A stretch of 64,000 nucleotides of DNA from JAUVKT01 sp036350795 (GCA_036350795.1 JAZBNV010000004.1:1-64000), one strand, 5' to 3'; counted from the first letter of the stretch, positions 32,600-42,168 are shown. Numbers and translations are program-made. Notes: a model not told the origin generated them from the letters alone.

Positions 32600-35500
32600 T
32601 CAGAAAACAGGGAACTCTCCTGTCATCCACAGTATGCCAACATCTTTAAGCTTTGCTTTAAAGTCAGGAACAGCCGAATCAACTATGGTCTTAAGGTTCT
32701 GGTATTCGACAGAAAATTTATCCCTTGCAATTCTTAGTTGTTCTCTCTGTGCACCGGTAACGTCATGTTCGGCCGATGTGTTGGCAGAAACAGCAAAGCG
32801 TGCCCTTGAAGAAATACTTGGCGCATCCGAGTCAGTTCGTCCTGCTGCCCTGGCTCCGCTTATATTCTCTACAATGTCCTTAATTTTTTCTTCCAGGGCC
32901 ATTGCTTCCAGAAGCAGCTCGTTGGTATTTGCCGGAACTGCCATAAGGCTGTTCTTTGCATCAGCTATTTTTTTAAGGAGATCTCCGGCATAGCTTCCGG
33001 TGGCTGAAATTGTAAGGTTGAGATCTGAGGCATCCCTGAGGAAATCAAACTTCTCCTTGTAGTCGGGGGTTCCGAGTGCATTATTATTAAGTGTATTTAC
33101 TTTAAATTTCACATCGTCAAGCAGGCTTGTAAAGCTCCCGTTTACAAACTTTTCCATTTTTACCGAGAATTCCCCCGGAGGAACTGCAGGCCCTCTTGCA
33201 CTAAGATACCTCATATCCCAGGTCACTGAAGCGAGTCCGTTTCTGAGGGGTCTTTCAATCTTTCTCATTATATTACCCTCTGCATCATAAATCGTAAAAA
33301 GGAGTTTTGCAGCCAGCTCGTTATTTTCAGCCTCAAGCTCTTCCTTTGTGGGGAAACTTATTTCCCGGCCTGCCTTCTCTGCCGCTCTCTGTGCCTTTAT
33401 CCTTTTTTGTTTGAGGGTTTCGTATCCTTCTTTAAGGTAGTATCCGATTTTTACCTCTGGCGAAGGGTTTGGAACAGAGAAATATACCTCGCCCTGGTAA
33501 TTTGTGTTTGTTGAAGGATAGTAAAGAAGCCCGTCCTTAATATTAAAGATATGTGCATCCCTGTCGCTTATGTTCTCTTTCAGCTCTCTTATATAGGAGT
33601 AGTCTTCAAGAACATAGAATCCTCTTCCGAAGGTTGCCACAACCAGGTCGTTTTCCCTGCGCTGTATGGTAAGATCCTTAACCTGTATCGGAGGTATTCC
33701 TTTTTTGATCTGGTTCCAGTTCTTTCCTCCGTCCACGGTCAGCCATACTCCCCATTCAGTTCCGATAAAGAGGATGTCTGAATCCACATGATCTTCCTGG
33801 ATTACATAAACAGTTCCCTGTGGCAGGTTGGAAGCAATGGATGTCCATGTTTTGCCCTTATCTGTACTTTTAATAATATAGGGGGTAAAGTCGCTGCTGT
33901 TTTTTCTTCCGTCGAAGCAGGCATATACCGTATTAAGGTTGTGCTGTGACGGAAGTACATAGTTAACGAAGGTCATATCAGGCACAGCTGTAAAACTATC
34001 ATATTTTGTCCAGTTTGCACCGTCATCTTCTGTAATCCAGATAAGGCCATCGTCAGTACCGGCATAGATCATTCCCTGTTTTAATGGCGACTCGGCAAGT
34101 GCAAAGATATTACCAAATGGTGATGTAGACAGGTTCTTGGCAACTGCTTCGGGTGGCCATATCTTACCCATCATAGGCAGTTCGTCCATTCCTATCTGCC
34201 TGCTGAGGTCGGGGCTGATTTCCTTCCATGAGTCGCCACGGTCGGTCGATTTAAGAACCTTATTTGCTGCAACATACAGTGTTTTTGAATCAAAGGGACT
34301 TATAAAGTAGGGAGTGTTCCAGTTGAAACGGTAAATCTCGTCCTCAATGGGCTGAGGTTTAATCGAGACTGTATTGCCTGTACGCCTGTCGTATCTCCTG
34401 AGTCCGCAATACTGCGACGATGCGTAATGAATATCGGGCACATCGGGGTCGGGAGTGGAAAGGTAACCATCGCCGCCTATTGTATAAGTCCAGTCTGAGT
34501 TTACAATGTCTCTCCTGAGTGTTCTGGACGGACCAAACCATGATCCGTTATCCTGGGCACCACCATAAATATTGTAGAATGGGAGTTCATTATCCACCCT
34601 TACATGGTAATACTGGGTTATAGGGAAGTTTGATTTGAAGATCCAGTTCTGGCCCCTGTCCCAGCTCTCGTATATGCCACCATCGCAGCCGGCAAGGTAA
34701 TAGTCGGTATTATCCGGATCGACCCAGAGGGCATGGTTGTCGACGTGTTTGTTCTTTTCTCCGAGTGCTTCCCAGGTTTTGCCGCCATCGTTTGATACCA
34801 TATTTCTTACATCCATCGATATTATCCTGTTGGCATCAATGGGGTCAACATAAATTTCATTGTAGTACTGCGGACTTCCGGCAACCATATTACTCATTCT
34901 TGTCCAGCTTTCGCCCTTGTCGACAGAGCGGTAGAAACCTCCGCTGCTGCCAGGCAGTTCTATTATTGCATAAATTATATCGGGCTCTGACGGAGCCATG
35001 CCCAGGCCAATTCGTCCAACATCTCCCGAAGGAAGTCCATTACTCAGTTTTCTCCATGTTTTGCCGGCGTCCTCAGACTTGTAGAGGGCTGAGTTTGGTC
35101 CGCCATTTATTTTTGACCATACCCTTCTTTCTCTCTGGTGGGCCGCGGCATAAATTATATCCGGATTGCGGGGATCAATTTCCATGTCAGAAACACCGGT
35201 ATAGGGACCAATTTCAAGTACCAGGTCCCAGGTTTTGCCGCCATCGGTGGTTTTATACAGGCCCCTGTCACCGCCAGGTCCCCAGGCCGGTCCCTGCGAA
35301 GCCACGTAAACTGTGTTGCTGCATCTCGGATCGATCATTATTTTACCAATATGCTCAGATTTTTTAAGTCCCATATTTGTAAACGACTTACCTCCGTCAG
35401 TGCTTTTGTAAACACCATCACCATAAGCCAGGTTTCGCTGCGAGTTATTCTCGCCGGTTCCAACCCATAGTACAAAAGGGTTATTGGGATCGAGGGCAAG

Positions 35501-35839
35501 AGCACCTATTGAGAAAACAGGCTGGCTGTCGAAAATTGATTTAAAGGTTGTACCCTTATTTTCAGTTTTCCATAATCCGCCTGATGCGGTTCCCACGTAA
35601 TATTCGGAAGGGTTTTCAGGGTTAACAGCAAAATCTGCTATCCGGCCCGAATATGAAGCCGGGCCTACTGATCTGAATTCCAGGTTTCCGAACATTGATG
35701 AACTTATTGCAGCCGACCGGGCCGGAGTGCTGGCTTCATTGCTTCTGCGTCTCTGCGACGAGGCAGGCTGGATGGAGATAATAACTCCTGCCAGGATAAG
35801 CACTGGCATAAGCAGCCATTTTTGATTGAGTATTTTCAT
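32600..35839 (-). CDS. Exported BNR/sortilin-type beta-propeller protein
   Basis: A 1079-residue protein with a signal peptide (about 1-29). From about 45 to 760 it carries many BNR/Asp-box-like repeats (for example STDGGKSFTNMG, KTTDGGKTWDLV, KSEDAGKTWRKL, RSVDKGESWTRM, WITEDDGANWTKY, LTVDGGKNWNQI), which form two stacked propellers as in sortilin/VPS10-type proteins. A coiled, Lys/Glu-rich helical part and a small beta domain end the chain (about 760-1079). Proteins of this kind are annotated as glycosyl hydrolases on fold alone; no catalytic triad can be claimed. It is likely periplasmic or secreted. No typical type IX C-terminal signal is obvious. Monocistronic. Confidence 0.85.
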   Translation of the reverse strand: MKILNQKWLLMPVLILAGVIISIQPASSQRRRSNEASTPARSAAISSSMFGNLEFRSVGPASYSGRIADFAVNPENPSEYYVGTASGGLWKTENKGTTFKSIFDSQPVFSIGALALDPNNPFVLWVGTGENNSQRNLAYGDGVYKSTDGGKSFTNMGLKKSEHIGKIMIDPRCSNTVYVASQGPAWGPGGDRGLYKTTDGGKTWDLVLEIGPYTGVSDMEIDPRNPDIIYAAAHQRERRVWSKINGGPNSALYKSEDAGKTWRKLSNGLPSGDVGRIGLGMAPSEPDIIYAIIELPGSSGGFYRSVDKGESWTRMSNMVAGSPQYYNEIYVDPIDANRIISMDVRNMVSNDGGKTWEALGEKNKHVDNHALWVDPDNTDYYLAGCDGGIYESWDRGQNWIFKSNFPITQYYHVRVDNELPFYNIYGGAQDNGSWFGPSRTLRRDIVNSDWTYTIGGDGYLSTPDPDVPDIHYASSQYCGLRRYDRRTGNTVSIKPQPIEDEIYRFNWNTPYFISPFDSKTLYVAANKVLKSTDRGDSWKEISPDLSRQIGMDELPMMGKIWPPEAVAKNLSTSPFGNIFALAESPLKQGMIYAGTDDGLIWITEDDGANWTKYDSFTAVPDMTFVNYVLPSQHNLNTVYACFDGRKNSSDFTPYIIKSTDKGKTWTSIASNLPQGTVYVIQEDHVDSDILFIGTEWGVWLTVDGGKNWNQIKKGIPPIQVKDLTIQRRENDLVVATFGRGFYVLEDYSYIRELKENISDRDAHIFNIKDGLLYYPSTNTNYQGEVYFSVPNPSPEVKIGYYLKEGYETLKQKRIKAQRAAEKAGREISFPTKEELEAENNELAAKLLFTIYDAEGNIMRKIERPLRNGLASVTWDMRYLSARGPAVPPGEFSVKMEKFVNGSFTSLLDDVKFKVNTLNNNALGTPDYKEKFDFLRDASDLNLTISATGSYAGDLLKKIADAKNSLMAVPANTNELLLEAMALEEKIKDIVENISGARAAGRTDSDAPSISSRARFAVSANTSAEHDVTGAQREQLRIARDKFSVEYQNLKTIVDSAVPDFKAKLKDVGILWMTGEFPVF

Positions 35840-35994
35840 AGGTATATCTGTTTGTGAATTATTCTATAATGTAAAGCTAAGCAAATCTCTGCGCTTATTC
35901 CAAGGCATAGCAATTGTTAAATAACACTTTTTGATTTTTTTGGTAAAAATCCAAGAACCAAAACATAGGTCTGAGTGTTTTGCATGTAAGATAA

Positions 35995-36930
35995 ATGTAT
36001 AAGGTTATGAAAGGATTAAGTATATATTTGATGTTTATAACATCAGTTTTAATGACAGCTAATATGAAAGCACAGGAACGATATAATTCGCTTTCGGGTT
36101 TCGAAAAAAGCGTAATAGTAGAAAAAGCCACAGAACGACCATATACCGGTAAGTATACAGCTAATAAGGAGAGTGGTACCTACGTTTGCAAACAATGCGG
36201 AGCAGCCCTGTACAGCTCAGACAGCAAGTTCGACTCGCATTGCGGATGGCCCAGTTTTGATGATGAGATTGACGGAGCGGTACAGAGAATACCGGATGCC
36301 GATGGTTTAAGAACTGAGATAGTATGCTCAAATTGCGGAGGGCACCTTGGGCATGTGTTTACCGGAGAAGGCTTTACACCGCTTAATACAAGGCACTGCG
36401 TAAACTCCGTTTCCATGGATTTTGTTCCGGCCGAACTTGAGCCGGGCAGGTATGAAACAGCAATTCTTGCCGGAGGCTGTTTCTGGGGAGTTGAATATTT
36501 CCTGCAGAAAGAACAGGGAGTGAAATCAGTTGAATCGGGTTATACCGGCGGACACGTTAAGAATCCTGCATACAGGGAAGTTACAACGGGCAGGACCGGT
36601 CATGCCGAAGCTGTTAAGGTTGTTTACGATCCTTCGCTTATCTCTTATGAGAAGCTGGTTAAGTTATTCCTGGAGATTCACGATCCTACCCAGGTCGACA
36701 GGCAGGGGCCGGACGTGGGCAATCAGTACAGGTCAGAGATTTTTTATATGAATGATTACCAGAAGGATATTGCCGAAAAACTTCTGAAACAGCTTTCGGA
36801 AAAGGGATTCAGGATTGCAACCAGGCTTACAGCTGCATCAGAGTTTTACGTGGCCGAGGATTACCACCAGGATTACTATTTCAATAAGGGCTCACTACCT
36901 TACTGCCACGGCTATACCAAAAGGTTTTGA
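35995..36930 (+). CDS. Exported MsrB-MsrA fusion, methionine sulfoxide reductase
   Basis: A 311-residue fusion in B-then-A order. An N-terminal hydrophobic segment (about 9-25, ending MKAQ) suggests export to the periplasm. MsrB (about 30-145) has the zinc CxxC pairs CKQCG and CSNCG and the catalytic RHCVNSVS. MsrA (about 155-311) has the catalytic GGCFWGVE near 163-170 and the C-terminal DYHQDYYFN. Together they repair both R and S sulfoxides of methionine in proteins. ATG 36007 is an equally possible start. The partner that reduces it is not in the window. Confidence 0.92.
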   Translation: MYKVMKGLSIYLMFITSVLMTANMKAQERYNSLSGFEKSVIVEKATERPYTGKYTANKESGTYVCKQCGAALYSSDSKFDSHCGWPSFDDEIDGAVQRIPDADGLRTEIVCSNCGGHLGHVFTGEGFTPLNTRHCVNSVSMDFVPAELEPGRYETAILAGGCFWGVEYFLQKEQGVKSVESGYTGGHVKNPAYREVTTGRTGHAEAVKVVYDPSLISYEKLVKLFLEIHDPTQVDRQGPDVGNQYRSEIFYMNDYQKDIAEKLLKQLSEKGFRIATRLTAASEFYVAEDYHQDYYFNKGSLPYCHGYTKRF

Positions 36931-36941
36931 GACCTATATAG

Positions 36942-37019
36942 GAGGCGTAGGGCGTAGGGCGTAAGGCGTAAGGCATAAGGCATAAGACTCATGACTCATG
37001 ACTCAGAACTCAGGACTCC
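36942..37019. repeat. Two fused word arrays between convergent genes
   Basis: GCGTAGG / GCGTAAGG / GCATAAGG words (36942-36985) change into ACTCATG / ACTCAGA / ACTCAGG words (36986-37019). The right array runs into the 3' end of the nitroreductase gene: its last two codons and TGA stop are repeat units. Bases 36957-36984 are identical to 15871-15898. Confidence 0.9.
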
Positions 37020-37756
37020 ATAAACCCTTGTTTCTTAAGAACTTCCAAAAGGACAGTTGAAAAATGCTCATTATCGGCTTTTTTATAGCGTACTTCGGTA
37101 AAAACCTGGGCAAGGGTATTAAGCTTGTTCTCGCTTACAAATTGTTGTGAGTCTTCCCTTGCTTCTTTTTCGCTGTAGTAAGTGTTAATATCACTGTCAG
37201 AGTACGGGCGGTATTTTTCCTTATGTACAATAGCTTCAAGCGGGAGTCTGTCTACCTGCCCGGGAGCTTCGCCCGGCCACCCGAGTGTAATGGTAGTAAC
37301 AGGCACAACGCCCTTCGGGAGTTCAAGAATATCAATAATTTTATCTGCAGTATAAGTTGTTGTTCCGAGGTAGCATATACCCAGTCCCTTTGCTTCGGCG
37401 GCAATACAGAGTGTCTGGGCGGCAATAAGTGCATCGATGGCTGCTGTTATAAACGACAGGAAGTTATCATATCCCGGCACTGCCTCTCTTTGCCTGCACC
37501 AGGTATTAAAGCGGTTAAAGTCTGCGCAGAATGTCAGAACAACTGGCGCATCCTTTACCATGGGCTGGTTGAAATGGCAGGGTGCCAGTTTTTCCTTCAT
37601 CTCACTGTCCCTGTTTACTATTATGCTGTAAACCTGCATGTTGCCTGTTGTGGATGTCCTGGAGGCAGCCTGGAGGAGCTCGTTAAGCAGAGCATCGTCT
37701 ACGGCTTTGTTACTATATTTTCTGATTGTCCTGCGCTTGTTTAATACATCTAGCAT
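37010..37756 (-). CDS. Nitroreductase family flavoprotein, NfsA-like
   Basis: A 248-residue FMN-dependent oxidoreductase. It opens with the usual RRTIRKYSNKAVDDALLNELL, then QAASRTSTTGNMQVYSIIV (FMN phosphate contacts), a central dimer helix and GLGICYLGTT (about 125-134), with a C-terminal extension as in the NfsA/FRP branch (about 240 residues). It reduces nitro compounds or quinones with NAD(P)H; the natural substrate is unknown. The final Glu-Ser and stop are supplied by the neighbouring repeat array. Confidence 0.88.
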   Translation of the reverse strand: MLDVLNKRRTIRKYSNKAVDDALLNELLQAASRTSTTGNMQVYSIIVNRDSEMKEKLAPCHFNQPMVKDAPVVLTFCADFNRFNTWCRQREAVPGYDNFLSFITAAIDALIAAQTLCIAAEAKGLGICYLGTTTYTADKIIDILELPKGVVPVTTITLGWPGEAPGQVDRLPLEAIVHKEKYRPYSDSDINTYYSEKEAREDSQQFVSENKLNTLAQVFTEVRYKKADNEHFSTVLLEVLKKQGFMES

Positions 37757-37825
37757 AGCAATATATTTTTATTGCAAAGAAACCAATTCTCTGCCAAAAA
37801 ATTATGTGATAAAAGTCAGATGCTG

Positions 37826-38905
37826 TTACCCGATTCTGAAATCCACTCCAAGCTCATCAGCCACCCCTTTAAATTCTTCTGCAACCTGGGGCACAAGTTC
37901 AATTCCTTCCCTCATAAGCCTTTCTTCAGCCTCTCTTTCAGGATCGCCCGGTATAAGAACCCTTTCGTTGCCCTCCGAAGGCCTTGAACTTCTGAAGGTT
38001 TCCATCCACTTATCCATCCTTGTCCTGAACTCATCAGCCGGCATAAAGCCATCAATTCTTATTGCCCCGAAGAAATGACCGGTGCCTTCTCCCACTTTCT
38101 CCCGGTCGTTTTCGAGATATGCTGCAAGTGCCGGTACAAAAGGACCAAATCCGGCACCCGACATAACACCTGAAAGGATGTCAACAATTGAACCAAGGCA
38201 ATAACCTTTATTGCTGCCGAGTTCTCTTGTGCCACCCAGGGGAAGTATAGCTCCGCCAAGTCTCAGGTCGGACGGGTTATCCGTTGGATTTCCATCTTTG
38301 TCCTGGATATATCCGAAGGGTATTTTCTCACCTTTTTTTTCTCTTATATCTATCTTACCCCTGGCAACCGGAGTTGTTGCAAAGTCAGCCACAAAGGGAG
38401 GATTCTTTCCTGCTGGCACGGCAAAGGCAATTGGGTTTGTACCGAGCATTCTTTCGAGCGAAAAGGTGGGAGCCACAGATGCATTTGCATTTGTCATGGT
38501 AATACCTATCATATCGTGCTCAAGAGCAAGCATGGAGTAGTAGCCGGCAATGCCAAAGTGATTCGAATTCCTGGTTGCGACCCATCCCGAACCACAAACC
38601 CTGGCTTTTTCGATAGCAAGATCCATGGATTTTTTTGCAGCAACCATTCCAAAGGCCCTGTCGCCGTCAATTACAGCTGTTGAAGGGGTCTCATGTACAA
38701 TTTTAAGATCCGGGGTACTGTTTATTCTGCCCTTCTGCCACAGGTCGTAATAGGTTTTGATCCTTAACAATCCGTGCGAGGAGATTGCCCTCAATTCTCC
38801 CTTCAGCAGCACGTCTGTAATAACTTCAGCATCCTGCTGGGGGCAGCCCATTTTTCCCAGGATCTTCATTGTTACATCGAAGAGGTAATCATACTTGAAT
38901 GTCAT
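37826..38905 (-). CDS. Ldh-family malate/L-lactate-type dehydrogenase
   Basis: A 359-residue NAD(P)-dependent oxidoreductase of the malate/L-lactate/ureidoglycolate dehydrogenase family (not the Rossmann LDH). ISSHGLLRIKTY (about 36-47), the catalytic NSNHFGIAGYYS near 113-124, GTNPIAFAVPAG and ATTPVARGKI are the family motifs. It oxidises or reduces a 2-hydroxy acid; specificity is unclear. It follows the SDR gene after ten bases, so both are likely in one operon. Confidence 0.9.
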   Translation of the reverse strand: MTFKYDYLFDVTMKILGKMGCPQQDAEVITDVLLKGELRAISSHGLLRIKTYYDLWQKGRINSTPDLKIVHETPSTAVIDGDRAFGMVAAKKSMDLAIEKARVCGSGWVATRNSNHFGIAGYYSMLALEHDMIGITMTNANASVAPTFSLERMLGTNPIAFAVPAGKNPPFVADFATTPVARGKIDIREKKGEKIPFGYIQDKDGNPTDNPSDLRLGGAILPLGGTRELGSNKGYCLGSIVDILSGVMSGAGFGPFVPALAAYLENDREKVGEGTGHFFGAIRIDGFMPADEFRTRMDKWMETFRSSRPSEGNERVLIPGDPEREAEERLMREGIELVPQVAEEFKGVADELGVDFRIG

Positions 38906-38915
38906 ATCTGTAAGA

Positions 38916-39677
38916 TTAATTATTTCTGTTTACTACGGTGGCACTTGCCTGCGCTGTTGGCATAATAACCACATCGTTTATAGTGACGTGCCGGGGCAGG
39001 GTGGCGCAGTAATAAATTACATCGGCAACATCATCACCACTCAGGGGCTGCATGCCCTTATAGGGTACCTGTGCCTTTTCACTGTCGCCCTTGAATCGTA
39101 CCAGCGAAAACTCAGTATCAACCAGGCCTGGTGCTATATTGGTAACTTTGATATTGTGATTTACCAGGTCAATGCGCATGCCCCTGGAAAGAGCATCAAC
39201 TCCGTGTTTTGATGCGCAGTACACAGCACCATTTTCGTACACTTCCTTGCCTGCAATAGATCCTATGTTTATTATATGTCCACTGCCTCTCTCTGCCATT
39301 CCGGGCGAAATAATCCTGGTAACATAGAGCAATCCCTTCAGGTTTGTATCTATCATCCTCTCCCAGTCGTCGATAACACCATCATCTATATGGTTCAGAC
39401 CTACAGCAAGGCCTGCATTATTTACCAGTATATCGATGTTTTTCCAATCAGCAGGCAGCTTTCCTAAATTATTCTCCACTTCGTCGATCTTACGTACATC
39501 GAAGGCAAGGGACAGAACCCTTATATTATTATCTTTAAGCAGCTGCTCTTCCAGGTGCTTTAGTCGTTCCATCCTCCTTCCGCATATAATAATATCGTAT
39601 GAATTTTTCGCAAAAATTCTGGCAGTGCTGTGTCCGATGCCGGATGTGGCACCTGTGACTAATACAATTTTATTCAT
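38916..39677 (-). CDS. Short-chain dehydrogenase, YdfG type
   Basis: A 253-residue NADP-dependent classical SDR. TGATSGIGHSTA (8-19), NNAG near 88, catalytic Ser in NIGSIAG, YCASK (Tyr/Lys) and the C-terminal GDDVADVIYYCATLP are present. It is most like YdfG, which acts on 3-hydroxy acids such as 3-hydroxypropionate or allo-threonine. First gene of a pair with the Ldh-type enzyme, and the two could act on related hydroxy acids. Confidence 0.9.
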   Translation of the reverse strand: MNKIVLVTGATSGIGHSTARIFAKNSYDIIICGRRMERLKHLEEQLLKDNNIRVLSLAFDVRKIDEVENNLGKLPADWKNIDILVNNAGLAVGLNHIDDGVIDDWERMIDTNLKGLLYVTRIISPGMAERGSGHIINIGSIAGKEVYENGAVYCASKHGVDALSRGMRIDLVNHNIKVTNIAPGLVDTEFSLVRFKGDSEKAQVPYKGMQPLSGDDVADVIYYCATLPRHVTINDVVIMPTAQASATVVNRNN

Positions 39678-39779
39678 TAACCGAGTTTATTAAATCAAGG
39701 TAAAAATACTGATCTTTTCCGAGTAAGAAAAAACAAGATATTAAGCTAAATTTAATAATAAGTTTTAAAGATACGACTC

Positions 39780-39811
39780 TTGCCGCCGATAAAATTAAAC
39801 TTTTATCTTTG
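39780..39811 (+). promoter_or_regulatory. Promoter of ubiE-porT
   Basis: TTG (39780-39782), 21 bases, TATCTTTG (39804-39811). The predicted start is near 39817, a leader of about 15 bases. Confidence 0.65.
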
Positions 39812-39831
39812 CAGTCCCAAAATTACTTGAT

Positions 39832-40530
39832 ATGGCCAGGAAACAGGAAGTGAGGAGTATGTTTGATTCGATTGCATGGAGGTATGACTTTCTGAATCAT
39901 TTTCTTTCGTTCGGGACAGATTATTTCTGGAGAAAAAAGGCTATTGACGAGATCAGAAAAAGAATAAAGCCTGATTCGATACTTGATGTTGCCACCGGAA
40001 CATGCGACCTGGCAATAGCTGCCGTAAAGGGTCTGAAGCCTGAGAGAGTTACCGGGATTGATATAAGCCAGCGCATGCTTGAAGAAGGAAGGAAGAAACT
40101 GCACAGGAAAAAACTCGAGAAGATAATCAGCCTTGAACTGGCCGAGAGCGAGTCGCTTCCTTTTGATGATTCTGTTTTCGATGTATGCATGGTGGCCTTC
40201 GGTGTGCGTAACTTTGAAGATCCTCTGAAGGGCTTAATGGAGATGAGGAGGGTTCTTGCCGGTGGCGGAGTAATTATGGTATTGGAGTTTTCAAAGCCGG
40301 GCGGATTTCCATTCAGGGGTATATACCAGTTTTATTTCAACCATATTCTTCCTATGTTTGGAAGGCTGTTCTCAAAGGACGGGGCTGCCTATTCATATTT
40401 GCCCGACTCGGTGAATAAATTCCCGGAGGGAGAAGACTTTTTGAATATGATGGCTGAGGCCGGATTCAGCAGGCTTGCCCAGAGAAGGCTTAGCGGTGGA
40501 GTTGCAACAATATACACAGGTTCGAGGTGA
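39832..40530 (+). CDS. ubiE: Demethylmenaquinone methyltransferase
   Basis: A 232-residue SAM-dependent methyltransferase catalysing the last step of menaquinone synthesis. MFDSIAWRYDFLNHFLSFGTD (10-30), the SAM motif DVATGTCDLAI (about 52-62), FGVRNFEDPLKGL and the C-terminal GGVATIYTGSR are standard. In this phylum the product is menaquinone rather than ubiquinone. Probably cotranscribed with the PorT-like gene 64 bases downstream. Confidence 0.96.
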   Translation: MARKQEVRSMFDSIAWRYDFLNHFLSFGTDYFWRKKAIDEIRKRIKPDSILDVATGTCDLAIAAVKGLKPERVTGIDISQRMLEEGRKKLHRKKLEKIISLELAESESLPFDDSVFDVCMVAFGVRNFEDPLKGLMEMRRVLAGGGVIMVLEFSKPGGFPFRGIYQFYFNHILPMFGRLFSKDGAAYSYLPDSVNKFPEGEDFLNMMAEAGFSRLAQRRLSGGVATIYTGSR

Positions 40531-40594
40531 GGCAGGCAATATTAGGATAAAGTTTAAGTTTAATATATTTGGAAGATTAAATATTACCACTTAA

Positions 40595-41311
40595 GTGAGC
40601 AGGCATTTTTTTAAGTACAGTGTTATTCTTATCCTGGTTGTATTAAGCTTTGAGGCTTATGCGCAGAAGGCTAAACCTAAAAATTCTTCGTGGTACGATG
40701 ATAAGCTGCTGCATTTTGGATTCAGCATTGGCTTTAATTCACTCGATTTCATCACTACTGCCTCACAACAGAATTACAAAATCGACTCACTCTACCCTGA
40801 GGTGAGTTTTCTTAAGCCGGGGATCAATATACAGGTAATAATAGACTACAAGCCCTTTAAGTATTTTGATGTAAGGTTTCTCCCCGGGGTATCCTTCGGG
40901 CAGAGGGATCTTATTTTTTATAAAGGACAGGAGTTATACGATGATAAGCAGAAACTCGAATCATCTTTCCTGGAATTTCCACTTCTGCTTAAAACCAAGG
41001 GTAGTCGTTTAAATAACTTCAGACCTTACCTGGTTGGAGGACTTAATTTCAGGTACGACCTGGCAGGCAGGAAGGAATACGATGATTCAGAAGCTGTTTA
41101 CCTGAGGTTGCACCGGGCAGATCTCTATTACGAGATAGGTGCCGGGCTTGATATCTACCTGCCATTCTTTAAACTGGCAGTTGAGCTGAAACTCGCCAAC
41201 GGCATGCGTGATGTCCTGGTAAGGGATCCTGCTCCGGGATATCCGCAGTATGTAAATGCAATTGAGAGCCTCAGATCACAGATATGGGTCCTTGCTTTTC
41301 ATTTCGAGTAA
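40595..41311 (+). CDS. porT: PorT-like outer-membrane protein of the type IX secretion system
   Basis: A 238-residue protein with signal peptide (about 1-23, ending EAYAQ) and an eight-strand-type barrel; segments such as KLLHFGFSIGFNSLDF, PGINIQVIIDYK, FRPYLVGGLNFRYDL and the final WVLAFHFE with terminal aromatic fit PorT. PorT/SprT is needed for secretion of C-terminal-domain proteins and for gliding in the phylum. Its place after ubiE is a familiar arrangement and supports the call. The start codon appears to be GTG; no ATG is near. It could instead be a generic PorT-family barrel. Confidence 0.72.
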   Translation: MSRHFFKYSVILILVVLSFEAYAQKAKPKNSSWYDDKLLHFGFSIGFNSLDFITTASQQNYKIDSLYPEVSFLKPGINIQVIIDYKPFKYFDVRFLPGVSFGQRDLIFYKGQELYDDKQKLESSFLEFPLLLKTKGSRLNNFRPYLVGGLNFRYDLAGRKEYDDSEAVYLRLHRADLYYEIGAGLDIYLPFFKLAVELKLANGMRDVLVRDPAPGYPQYVNAIESLRSQIWVLAFHFE

Positions 41312-41333
41312 TTATTTGCTTTTAAGCCCTTCC

Positions 41334-42104
41334 TCAGGTCGATCTCCTGCGAAATTCACTGCAAATAATCCCTGCTGCAGTGGCAACGTTCAGCGACTCT
41401 ACCCCGGCCATCCTGACATCCCTTCCCGGGATATGTATTTCTTTGTCGACATACTTCAGTAGATCCCTGGAGATACCTCTTGACTCGTTACCGAGTAAAA
41501 TAATTCCCCAGGGCTTCAGATCTGCCTGGTACACAGACTCTCCCGACAGGCTTGTGCCGTAAACGGTGTTTCCATGCTGCCTGGCCTCCGACAGGAAGTC
41601 CTGGAGACCGGTATAATAAACCCTGGTGCTGAGCAGCGCTCCCATCGTTGACTGTATTACTTTGGGATTGTATATATCTACACAATCCTGTGAACACACT
41701 ATATCTTCCACACCAAACCATGCTGCAAGCCGTATTATGGTACCCAGGTTACCCGGATCCTGTACAAAGTCAAGGGCCATTGTGAGCCGGCCATCCAGGG
41801 CTTCATGCTTAAGATTATATTCTTTCTTTTCAATAATCGCCAGGGCCTTATGGGGAGTTTTAAGAGTGCTTACTTTTTTTAATTCTTCATCAGTGGCCTC
41901 TGCAAGGTAAGCTGCCTTTTTCAATAAATCTGCAGGCAGATCCTTAAGCCATTCGGCTTTTGCCACAAGCATTATTACTTTCTCTCCGGAATCGAGGTAT
42001 TCCCTGACGATTTTATCTCCCTCAACGACATACTGGGATAATTTATCGCGGAACTTCTTATTACGGAGAGAGATAATAAGTTTGGTCTGCTTATTGCTAA
42101 TCAT
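41334..42104 (-). CDS. TrmH/SpoU-family RNA 2'-O-methyltransferase
   Basis: A 256-residue SPOUT methyltransferase. An N-terminal RNA-binding domain (about 1-90) is followed by the knotted domain with DFVQDPGNLGTIIR (motif 1), ILLGNESRGIS (motif 2) and MAGVESLNVATAAGI (motif 3). It methylates a ribose in rRNA or tRNA; the exact target is unknown. It converges with porT and diverges from the TamL-type gene. Confidence 0.92.
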   Translation of the reverse strand: MISNKQTKLIISLRNKKFRDKLSQYVVEGDKIVREYLDSGEKVIMLVAKAEWLKDLPADLLKKAAYLAEATDEELKKVSTLKTPHKALAIIEKKEYNLKHEALDGRLTMALDFVQDPGNLGTIIRLAAWFGVEDIVCSQDCVDIYNPKVIQSTMGALLSTRVYYTGLQDFLSEARQHGNTVYGTSLSGESVYQADLKPWGIILLGNESRGISRDLLKYVDKEIHIPGRDVRMAGVESLNVATAAGIICSEFRRRST

Positions 42105-42150
42105 GAGTCAAGGATAGTGCTTTTTGGATTATATTGATCTTAATTATTGA

Positions 42151-42158
42151 TATATTTG
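42151..42158 (+). promoter_or_regulatory. TAnnTTTG box of the TamL-type gene
   Basis: TATATTTG ends ten bases before GTG 42169. The predicted start near 42164 gives a leader of about five bases. No clear -33 element. Confidence 0.45.
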
Positions 42159-42168
42159 CGAAATAGTA

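Noticed and set aside
34765..35367. 200-codon plus-strand frame inside the BNR-repeat gene
   Set aside because: Its Cys/His/Arg/Pro-rich product reflects antisense reading of Asp-box repeats.
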